Shown: positions 4,533 to 10,320 of the stretch, in pieces | Position numbering within the stretch: position 1 is the first letter of the stretch | Layout: each line of letters opens with the position of its first letter | Assembly: GCA_002366795.1 (NCBI GenBank) | Contig: DFBX01000006.1 | Location: forward strand, 12,244-22,563 | Source: Rhodobacteraceae bacterium UBA3069 | Lineage (GTDB): Bacteria > Pseudomonadota > Alphaproteobacteria > Rhodobacterales > Rhodobacteraceae | DNA length: 10,320 nt | Direction: 5' to 3' | Program-made: the position numbers and the translations under genes | The notes under the pieces: model-generated | Told to the model about the DNA's origin: nothing | The model's input: only the letters and a program-made list of their open reading frames with translations | Databases searched by the model: none

Positions 4533-6881
4533 GTGAATTTCGCCATCACCGACAGCAACCCTGACCTGCAAGACGACGCCGGCTTCAACGAGAGCGGCGA
4601 CGACACATCCCAAAGCGTGATCACGACCGATGGAATCACTTCGACGTGGAACGTGGACAACACCAATGCGCCCGATTACGTCGCGCTGGAAAACGCCAGT
4701 GCCGAACAGGCAAGCGCGGAAACCGTGGGCGGTGGCGGGTTCGCCGACAGCCTTGATGGCGGGGGCGGCGCGGATGTGCTGGACGGCAGCGCGGGCGACG
4801 ACACGATCGGCGGCGGGTCAGGCGATGACACCATTTCCGGCGGATCGGGCGGCGATACGCTGATCGGTGACAGCGGCAATGACGTCATCGACGGCGATGC
4901 CGACCAGGAGGCCACGACGACCGAGGCGCTGAACTGGTCCGCTGCGGGCGCGGATGATTCCGAACTGACAGCAGGTTTTACCCAGAACACCGGCGAGATG
5001 AACGTGACCGTGTCGCTGGTGGAAGATGGCAATAACAATGCCAGCTGGTGGATCGAAAGCAGCGATGTCACCTATACGCAGCCCGGCGAGCCGATGAACG
5101 ATCGCTCGACCCTTGATATGTCAGGCAACGGCGACGGGGCAACGTCGACTACGCGGATAGATTTCGCTGCCGCCAGCGGCAGTTCCGCCGAGGACGAGGT
5201 TGAAAACGTCGTCTTTCGCATCAATGACATCGACTGGAATTCGGGCCAGCACCGCGACAGCATCACCGTCACCGCGATGGATGCGCTTGGCAATCCGGTA
5301 CAGGTGGTTCTGACCGCCGCGGGTGACGATCTGGTCAGTGGGGGCACCGTCGATGCGGGCGGCCCCTCGAGCAGCGATCACGACCAGGCAAACGGATCGG
5401 TCTTGGTGGAAATCGCAGGCCCGGTGCAAAGCGTCGAAATCAGCTATTCCAACACGGACGGGACAGGGTTTCAGTCGATCTGGCTGACGGATGTGCATTT
5501 CGATGTGATGGCACCACCGGTGGACGGGGCTGACAGCATATCAGGCGGCATCGGCGACGACACGATCGACGTCGGCGCGGGTGCCGATACGGTCGATGGC
5601 GGGGCCGACAATGACTATATACTTTTTGGCGAAGGCGGCGCGACGCAGGCTGATGGCGATCTGGTCTATGGCGGAGATGGCGACGATACGATCGACGATA
5701 TCGATGGGACGCAGCACATCCATGACGCCACGCTGTATGGCGAGGGCGGCGCAGACCTGATCTGTGGTGGCGACGGCGACAACCTGATCGACGGCGGCAC
5801 CGAAAGCGATACGATCTGGGCCGAGGCGGGTGCGGATACGATCACCGGCGGCGCGGGTGATGATCTTCTGTCGGGGGGCACGGGCGATGACGTTTTCGCG
5901 CTGGATCCGGGCAGCGGTGCCGATACGATCACTGATTTCGACATGGGTGACAGCCATCTGGACGGGTTCACCAACGACCAGATCGACGTGGGTGGATTGC
6001 TGGACACGCAGGGCAATCCGGTTCACGGGGGCGATGTCGTGGTCAGCGATGACGGGTTCGGCAATGCGCTGCTGACCTTTCCGACCGGGGAAACCGTTGT
6101 ATTGCAGGGCGTTGCGCCCTCTGCCCTGGATCAGCCATCGCAGTTGCACGCGGCCGGGGTACCCTGTTTCACCCCCGGCACGCGGATCATGACGCCGGCC
6201 GGCGAGGTGCCGGTCGAGGATTTGCAGACCGGCGAAATGGTTGCGACGTTGGACGAGCCGATGCCGGTGCTATGGATCGGACGGCATGTACTGGCGCAGG
6301 AGGCCTTGATCGCGCGACCCGAGCTGCGCCCGATCCGCATCCGCGATGGTACGCTGGGAAATCGCGGTGATCTGCTGCTTAGTCCACAACATGCGATGCA
6401 ACTGCCGGACCCGACTGGCGCGGGGCCGGCATTGGTGCGCGCGGTGCATCTGCTGCGTCATGGCGACGGGCGGGTGCGGCGCGCCATGGGCGTGCGGCGT
6501 GTCGAATACCTACACCTGCTGTTGCCGCGCCATGCGCTGCTGCTGGCCAATGGTGCCGTCAGCGAAAGTCTGTATCCGGGCAAGTTCGGCCTGTCCGGTT
6601 TCGAACGCGCGGCGCGGGCCGAACTGTTCGGGCTGTTCCCGCAGCTTGCGGGTATCTTGTTCGGGAAGGCCCCTGCCCGCCTTTACGGACCGACGGTTTT
6701 GCCATTTGTACGGTCGGGCCAATTGGGGCCTCGCAAACTGCCGGCCAAACGGTATACCCGCATACCCGCGCGCGTGGCTGACGGGCGATGGCGGCATAGG
6801 CACAAACAGAAAAACCGCCCGATGGGGCGGCCTTTCCAATGGAACGGTCGATGGTGCGGCCTTTCAGGGGGAGTCCTTTAG
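4533..6881 (+). CDS. Large RTX calcium-binding protein with C-terminal Hint (hedgehog/intein-like) domain
   Basis: The 782-residue open frame has these parts. Residues 1-65 hold a conserved N-terminal segment (NFAITDSNPDLQDD). A first RTX block spans about 71-130 (GGSGDDTISGG). A beta-sandwich-like insert spans about 135-325 (VENVVFRINDIDW, GSVLVEIAGPVQSVEISY). A second RTX block spans about 330-462, followed by a serralysin-like end (ADTITDFDMGDS). A Hint_2-type autoprocessing domain begins at C545 in PCFTPGTRI, and its conserved His block is LLSPQHAMQL. Such proteins are usually exported by type I secretion and located on the surface. The GTG at 4533 is only the first start after an in-frame TAA; the natural start was probably 4404. 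The last 54 residues (from about 729) are strongly basic, unlike the rest, and cross the terminator of the opposing gene, so the original stop may be lost. A functional gene or an early pseudogene are both possible. Confidence 0.8.
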   Translation: MNFAITDSNPDLQDDAGFNESGDDTSQSVITTDGITSTWNVDNTNAPDYVALENASAEQASAETVGGGGFADSLDGGGGADVLDGSAGDDTIGGGSGDDTISGGSGGDTLIGDSGNDVIDGDADQEATTTEALNWSAAGADDSELTAGFTQNTGEMNVTVSLVEDGNNNASWWIESSDVTYTQPGEPMNDRSTLDMSGNGDGATSTTRIDFAAASGSSAEDEVENVVFRINDIDWNSGQHRDSITVTAMDALGNPVQVVLTAAGDDLVSGGTVDAGGPSSSDHDQANGSVLVEIAGPVQSVEISYSNTDGTGFQSIWLTDVHFDVMAPPVDGADSISGGIGDDTIDVGAGADTVDGGADNDYILFGEGGATQADGDLVYGGDGDDTIDDIDGTQHIHDATLYGEGGADLICGGDGDNLIDGGTESDTIWAEAGADTITGGAGDDLLSGGTGDDVFALDPGSGADTITDFDMGDSHLDGFTNDQIDVGGLLDTQGNPVHGGDVVVSDDGFGNALLTFPTGETVVLQGVAPSALDQPSQLHAAGVPCFTPGTRIMTPAGEVPVEDLQTGEMVATLDEPMPVLWIGRHVLAQEALIARPELRPIRIRDGTLGNRGDLLLSPQHAMQLPDPTGAGPALVRAVHLLRHGDGRVRRAMGVRRVEYLHLLLPRHALLLANGAVSESLYPGKFGLSGFERAARAELFGLFPQLAGILFGKAPARLYGPTVLPFVRSGQLGPRKLPAKRYTRIPARVADGRWRHRHKQKNRPMGRPFQWNGRWCGLSGGVL
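6810..6830 (-). terminator. Rho-independent terminator of the signalling operon
   Basis: CCGCCC at 6815-6820 pairs with GGGCGG at 6825-6830 around a 4-nt loop. On the minus strand the stem is followed by TTTTT (6814-6810). It lies about 48 bp beyond the stop of the last response-regulator gene. It also lies inside the C-terminal tail of the plus-strand RTX/Hint frame. Confidence 0.8.
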
Positions 6882-7636
6882 TGCGCCGGCCCTTTCCAGC
6901 TTTCTGCATAAACATCCAGCTCTTCAAGGAATTGCCAGATTTGAAGGCAGCCTTCCTCGATCTCGCGCAGCGCCTCGGGCGACGGAGTGTAGCCATGTGC
7001 GTGGCAACCCCGTATGAAAGACACCTGTTTGAACATCTTGCCGATGATCGGGCGCATCTCGCCAAAGCAGGCTTCGGAAATGCCCTGCAAAACGCAATAG
7101 GTGGCATAGCGCGGCTTTTCCGGTGCGCCCAGGTCAGGATCCACAAGAGAATCGCGTAGCGCATTGGCGATGGCACTGCCAAGCCGTTCGGCACTGAGGC
7201 TTTCCTTGGACAGGTAATTAGAACAGCCAGAGCGGATCGCGTTCACCACCACATCCGTTTCCGTATCCGACGCCACCATGATCGAAGCCATATCCGACGC
7301 TTTCGGATGCGCGCGGATCAGCCGGATCGCATCAAGCCCTGTCTCGCCCTCCAACTGGTAATCGACCAGCGCGACATCAAAACGGCCAGCGTCAAGTTCG
7401 GTTTCCAGCGCATCGACGGAATCGACAATCGTCAGGTCAATCGGCTGGCCGATCTTTTCGGTCATGCGTTGAATACGCATCTGGTCAAACCTGTTGTCAT
7501 CCAGAATGACCACCCTCAACGCACCGGGCACACCGCCCTTGCGAAATTCCGTATCGGTCATATCCAAATCGGATACGACAGTGTCATCTATCAGTTGCTT
7601 GGCCCCACCCACTTGAGTCTTTGATGGGATGATCAT
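6878..7636 (-). CDS. Response regulator with unrecognised C-terminal helical domain
   Basis: The predicted protein has 252 residues. Residues about 40-163 form a receiver (REC) domain: acidic pocket D46-D47 in VVILDDNRFD, phospho-acceptor D92 in VALVDYQLEG, switch S123 in IMVASDTE, and K144 in YLSKES. All key residues are present, so phosphorylation is expected. There is no DNA-binding, GGDEF, EAL or phosphatase domain. The C-terminal part (about 175-252) is predicted helical and matches nothing I recognise; it carries C181, C190, C211 and C230 and a CHAHG motif. Residues 1-38 are a polar leader. The ATG at 7636 has AAAGG 4 nt upstream; an ATG at 7561 would still leave the whole REC domain. 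It is the last gene of the operon, 62 nt after the histidine-kinase-like gene, and its stop overlaps the opposing RTX/Hint stop by 3 bp. An output by protein-protein contact is inferred. Confidence 0.85.
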   Translation of the reverse strand: MIIPSKTQVGGAKQLIDDTVVSDLDMTDTEFRKGGVPGALRVVILDDNRFDQMRIQRMTEKIGQPIDLTIVDSVDALETELDAGRFDVALVDYQLEGETGLDAIRLIRAHPKASDMASIMVASDTETDVVVNAIRSGCSNYLSKESLSAERLGSAIANALRDSLVDPDLGAPEKPRYATYCVLQGISEACFGEMRPIIGKMFKQVSFIRGCHAHGYTPSPEALREIEEGCLQIWQFLEELDVYAESWKGPAH

Positions 7637-7672
7637 GCGGCCTTTGTGCTTATGATTTCGTTAATCGAGGCA

Positions 7673-7686
7673 GTAATTTTCATTAC
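7673..7686. promoter_or_regulatory. Small palindrome in the gap before the last response regulator
   Basis: On the minus strand GTAAT-GAAA-ATTAC forms a perfect 5-bp inverted repeat with a GAAA loop. It lies in the 62-bp AT-rich gap between 7637 and 7698. It could be a weak operator, or in RNA a GNRA-tetraloop hairpin near the ribosome site of the downstream gene. Function is unknown. Confidence 0.25.
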
Positions 7687-7698
7687 AATCCAAACCTT

Positions 7699-8376
7699 TC
7701 AATCCGGGCGACTGAAAGCGGAGACAAAACGTGCCCCCCGCGGCGCTGCGTTTTCCACATGAATCGTCCCGCCATGGCCGCTGCACAAGCGCCGCGCCGT
7801 GGCCAGCCCCACGCCACTGCCTGGCACTGCGGACCGGGCGGCCAGCTTTTCGAGGAAGCCGAATATTTTCTCGTGAAACTCCAAGGCGATACCCGCCCCG
7901 TCATCTTCGACCACCAAGCGGCTGCATCCACCGGTTTGCATGGTCGAGATACGGATATGCGGATCGGACCGATCATGATGGCGCAGCGCATTTTCGATTA
8001 GAATACGCAGAAGCGCTGCGAAATCCTGCGCCTCGACCGGCAGGACAGCCGTCTGAAAATCAAGATCAATTTGGACCCGATCCGGGATTTCCATGTCCTT
8101 GGTGAGCTGCGCCCAAGCGGCGGCGACATCGACCTCGCCTGCCGTGCGGGTGCCGCCGGCGCGGGCATAACTGTGCAAATCGATCATGTAGCGATCCAGC
8201 CGCAGCGCGTTTTCAGACAGCAGATCAAGGCTTTCGCGCGTCATTTCCGGCAGGTTCAGCCCCGCCTCGGCCATGTCTTCCTTGATCCAGTCGGGCAGGT
8301 CGCGCAGGGCGCGCACGCAGGCGCGCAAATCATGCAGCATCCGCCGGATTACAAGATCGGATTCGCCGGTCTCCAT
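7699..8376 (-). CDS. Short soluble histidine-kinase-like protein (H-box plus HATPase_c)
   Basis: This 225-residue protein has no sensor or membrane segment. A dimerisation/phospho-acceptor-like helix pair occupies about 8-70 with H15 in LHDLRACVRAL, resembling the SHDLRAP box of phytochrome-type kinases. The ATPase domain follows at about 112-222: N-box N129 in LIENALRHH, G1 box VVEDDGAGI (158-163), F-box FGFLEKL, and G2 box GSGVGLATARRL (186-197). It could therefore be an active small kinase, or a phosphotransfer protein or phosphatase acting on the neighbouring regulators. The ATG at 8376 is one base after the TGA of the upstream response regulator (8378-8380), which implies translational coupling. 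A longer frame to 8430 would overlap that gene and is less likely. It lacks a sensor domain, so the input probably comes from the kinase or regulators encoded alongside. Confidence 0.82.
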   Translation of the reverse strand: METGESDLVIRRMLHDLRACVRALRDLPDWIKEDMAEAGLNLPEMTRESLDLLSENALRLDRYMIDLHSYARAGGTRTAGEVDVAAAWAQLTKDMEIPDRVQIDLDFQTAVLPVEAQDFAALLRILIENALRHHDRSDPHIRISTMQTGGCSRLVVEDDGAGIALEFHEKIFGFLEKLAARSAVPGSGVGLATARRLCSGHGGTIHVENAAPRGARFVSAFSRPD

Positions 8377-8377
8377 C

Positions 8378-8791
8378 TCACGCCCGCGCCTGTTCGGCCA
8401 AAATCGCCGCCACACGCTGCACATGGTCAACCATCAGCGGCTTGTTGATAAAATTTTTCACCACAGAGTATTGCGCTGCGCGTTCCTTGTCGCGCTTATC
8501 GATCGAGGTGGTCAGCATCACGATCACCGCCCGAGCATAGCTGTTGGCCCCATCATCGGCGAATGCGGCGTCCAGAAACTCGAACCCGTTCATCCGCGGC
8601 ATGTTGATATCAAGGAAAATCACGTCGTAGGTCGGGCAATCGGGCTGCCGCAAATGCGCCAGCGCCTCGTCCGCATATTCGAACCCGGTGATGTCATCCA
8701 CAAGGCCCGATCTTTTCAGAACCCTGCGGTAAATCATCTGGTCTACCCTCTCGTCATCAATGAGAAGGACATTCCCCAATCTCTCGCTCAT
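8378..8791 (-). CDS. Single-domain response regulator (CheY/Rcp1-like)
   Basis: The 137-residue protein is one receiver domain with nothing else. It has the acidic pair D12-D13 in LLIDDERVDQM, phospho-acceptor D61 in DVIFLDINMPRMNGFEFL, switch T94/T95 in VMLTTSID, and K117 in FINKPL. The DINMPRMNG motif and the length resemble Rcp1-type regulators that pair with phytochrome-like or SpoIIE-linked histidine kinases. Its ATG shares an ATGA overlap (8788-8791) with the stop of the histidine-kinase gene, and its TGA is one base from the next start, so the three genes are probably co-translated. It is likely a phosphorelay shuttle between the kinase and the downstream proteins. No output domain is present. 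Confidence 0.93.
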   Translation of the reverse strand: MSERLGNVLLIDDERVDQMIYRRVLKRSGLVDDITGFEYADEALAHLRQPDCPTYDVIFLDINMPRMNGFEFLDAAFADDGANSYARAVIVMLTTSIDKRDKERAAQYSVVKNFINKPLMVDHVQRVAAILAEQARA

Positions 8792-9965
8792 GTTCGTTCC
8801 TCTTCTTCAGTGCGCAGCACGATGGAAAAGCTGGTGCCCTTGTCGGGTGTCGATGCCAGTTCTATCCGGCCGCCGTGGTTGGAGACGATGCGCTTGCACA
8901 GGGTCAGGCCAAGGCCGCTGCCCGCGTATTCTTCGCGGTTGTGCAAACGCTGGAACAGGCCGAAGACCCGTTCGTGATATTCAGGCCCGATGCCGATGCC
9001 GTTATCCAACACGACGATGCGCGCCTCACCGGGGGGCTGCCCCTGCGCAGCGCCACTTCGATCCGGGCCTGACGTTCGGTGCTGCGAAACTTGATCGCGT
9101 TGGACAGAAGGTTTTGAAAAAGCATCCGCAATTGCAGCGCGCTGCCCACGACGACCGGCAGATCCCGGATCACGATCTGCGCCCCGACCTTGTTGATATC
9201 TGCGCCCAGATCCTTGACGATGCCGCGGCACAGCTGGCCCAAGTCGACCGGGGCAGGCGCGATCTCTTCCTCTATGGTGCGGGAATATTCCAGCACATCC
9301 TCGGTCAGGCGACCCATGCGTTGCACCGTTTCGCGCGCTGAATCCAGCAAATCCAGCGCATCGGGGGACAGTTCGTCCTCATGATCCTCGCGCAGCGCAT
9401 CCAGTAGCATCCAGATGGTGTTGGTCGGCGATTTCATGTCATGCGAGATGGAATAGGTGAATTCTGCCTGCTCGCAGCTGGCATCGACAAGGCGGGCATT
9501 GGTGCGGCGCAGATCCTCGGCCACGGCTTCGATCTGCCGTGTGCGCGCAATCACCTCGGCGTCCAGTGCATCGCGCTGACGGGCAAGTTCATTTGTGGCA
9601 AAGCGCAGATCCTGCTCGACCCGCTCGCGTTCGGCCATTTTCTGACGCAGCTTGACCAGCGAGGTGCGATAGCCCCGTTGGGCCATGTCGTAGATCGTCA
9701 GGAATTCCAGGTAGAAGGTTTCGAACCGCAAAAAGCTGGTCCGGTCCAGCGGCTGTTCGCCGTTCTGCCGGATCAACGTGCTGTAGTGAATCGCGCTGAT
9801 ATCGACCAAGGACAGACCGATGGACAGGGCATTGCGCCCGATGTCATAGGCCGCTTCCAGTGCCGCGCTGTTACCGGTCGCCGCAAAGGCGGTGACCTGT
9901 TCGGTGTATTGCGCGGCCAATTCCGCCTGAGCACCGCTATCTATATCCGGGTCGAACGAAGTCAT
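8788..9965 (-). pseudogene. Sensor histidine kinase with RsbU_N-like N-terminal domain, frameshifted at about 9031-9036
   Basis: The 5' frame (to a stop at 8904-8906) encodes, numbered from the GTG at 9974, a helical domain at about 15-100 that resembles the N-terminal bundle of RsbU. A coiled coil follows at about 105-170, then HisKA with H178 in YSISHDMKSP, and the N-box N292 in NLLSNAIKF. After RRGSPP at a run of six C (minus strand, 9036-9031) the frame goes wrong. The expected ATPase end continues in another frame down to 8788: GEARIVVLDNGIGIG (G1), FGLFQRLH (F), GSGLGLTLCKRI (G2), ending RTEEEERT. One missing base, most simply a seventh C, would join the frames. As read, the kinase loses ATP-binding boxes G1, F and G2. 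I take the ATG at 9965 because it shares ATGA with the upstream remnant; the GTG at 9974 is the alternative. The stop overlaps the response-regulator start. Confidence 0.8.
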
Positions 9966-10015
9966 GCGGGCCACTGCAGTTTCAGCGCCAGAACGATGGC
10001 GTCATCATCCGCACC
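9962..10015 (-). pseudogene. 3' remnant of a probable SpoIIE/PP2C-type phosphatase gene, cut by the IS256 element
   Basis: Between the IS end and the kinase start, one frame reads GADDDAIVLALKLQWPA and stops with a TGA that overlaps the kinase ATG as ATGA. The overlap is the same type as the next junction in this operon, so this is very likely the true end of a coupled upstream gene. DDDAIVLALKL resembles the last strand of SpoIIE/PP2C phosphatases (pattern DDxTxLVLR), and such phosphatases often sit next to kinases with RsbU-like domains. Only 17 residues are visible, so the family call is tentative. Confidence 0.5.
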
Positions 10016-10038
10016 GAGACTGTGCGGAATTTTGTGCC
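10016..10038. repeat. Probable IS256-family terminal inverted repeat
   Basis: The stretch begins GAGACTGTGCGGAATTTTG and ends 13 bp before the transposase stop. Its position and its GAGACTGT start fit the outer ends of alphaproteobacterial IS256 elements. The boundary at 10016 is inferred, because the partner repeat is outside the window. Confidence 0.5.
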
Positions 10039-10051
10039 CTGGCGCCTTTTG

Positions 10052-10320
10052 TTACACCATGGGAAAGCGGTCTTCGAACATGATGGCGAGCTGACTTTTG
10101 ACGGCATGCCACTCGCGCACCGAGCGCTTCCATTCGACTGAGGTAGCATTGAGAGCCAGGTAGATCAACTTTGCCGCCGCCTCGTCGCTGGGGAAGTGAC
10201 CGCGGGTTCGGACGGCGCGGCGGATTTTCGAGTTCAGGGCTTCTATGGCATTCGTGGTGTAAATCAGCCGGCGCACCTCGGGCGGATCGTCGAGAAACGG
10301 GATCACCTCGTTCCAGGCCC
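10052..10320 (-). CDS. IS256-family transposase, C-terminal part
   Basis: The visible 88 residues are the end of an IS256/MutA-type DDE transposase. They read AWNEVIPFLDDPPEVRRL, then IYTTNAIEALNSKIRRAV, RTRGHFPSDEAAAKLIYLAL, a tryptophan-containing EWKRSVREWH segment, and finally LAIMFEDRFPMV. The IYTTNAIE(A/S)LN motif is highly characteristic and includes the region of the last catalytic acidic residue (the E in NAIE). The frame is open through the window edge, so the GTG at 10306 is internal and not a start; roughly 300 residues should lie to the right. This end shows no frameshift, so the element may be intact and recent. Confidence 0.95.
   Translation of the reverse strand, partial: AWNEVIPFLDDPPEVRRLIYTTNAIEALNSKIRRAVRTRGHFPSDEAAAKLIYLALNATSVEWKRSVREWHAVKSQLAIMFEDRFPMV

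Larger units (their letters stand above)
10016..10320 (-). mobile_element. IS256-family insertion sequence, 3' end (continues beyond window)
   Basis: The element is defined by the transposase C-terminus at 10052-10320 and a probable terminal repeat starting GAGACTGTGCGG at 10016. The other end lies outside the window, so the target duplication (8-9 bp in this family, expected just left of 10016) cannot be checked. It lies in the coding end of the gene upstream of the histidine kinase. Confidence 0.75.

Noticed and set aside
5541..6149. 202-codon minus-strand open frame opposite the RTX block
   Set aside because: It mirrors the RTX repeats (ID/VA-rich repeats). The plus frame has clear GGxGxD blocks and a Hint domain.
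7661..7676. CtrA site in the operon gap before the last response regulator
   Set aside because: TTAA at 7661 is followed after 8 nt by GTAA, so both spacing and half-site are wrong.
10306..10306. GTG at 10306 as start of a small protein
   Set aside because: The frame stays open to the window edge and encodes conserved IS256 transposase residues (AWNE) before it.

Overview
The window looks like a piece of a high-GC alphaproteobacterial chromosome, most likely from the Rhodobacterales. The evidence is a ferredoxin VI-like [2Fe-2S] protein, a DnaE2-type OB fold, RTX/Hint proteins of the kind common in roseobacters, and a triple TTAA box at the 7-nt spacing of CtrA sites. The assignment comes from family recognition only; no search was run.

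Layout. (1) 1-734: the ferredoxin gene (minus strand, 3' end outside the window) diverges from a short ORF that encodes only the C-terminal OB fold of error-prone polymerase DnaE2. (2) 831-1358: a lipoprotein with a C-terminal peptidoglycan-binding domain. (3) 1359-2544: an intergenic region with the CtrA-like box, then a small acidic RTX calcium-binding protein with a perfect 27-bp tandem repeat, then a rho-independent terminator. (4) 2574-4114: two perfect hairpins, then degP/htrA (minus strand, intact catalytic triad, two PDZ domains). (5) 4404-6881: a large RTX protein with a C-terminal Hint domain. Its natural N-terminus seems cut off by an in-frame TAA, and its C-terminal tail runs through the terminator of the opposing gene, so it may be decaying. 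(6) 6878-10015, minus strand: a signalling operon, read right to left. It holds the last 17 codons of a probable SpoIIE/PP2C-type phosphatase, a histidine kinase with an RsbU_N-like sensor domain (frameshifted), a single-domain response regulator, a short histidine-kinase-like ATPase, and a response regulator with an unrecognised C-terminal domain. (7) 10016-10320: the 3' end of an IS256-family element, inserted into the phosphatase gene.

How the genes fit together. The signalling genes are tightly packed: ATGA overlaps at 9962-9965 and 8788-8791, a 1-nt gap at 8377, then a 62-nt gap. They look like one multi-component phosphorelay or partner-switching cassette, probably for stress or surface signalling. 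Its first gene is broken by the IS and its main kinase by a 1-nt frameshift, so in this strain it may be inactive. The RTX proteins are probably secreted calcium-binding surface or matrix proteins. DegP and the lipoprotein act in the envelope.
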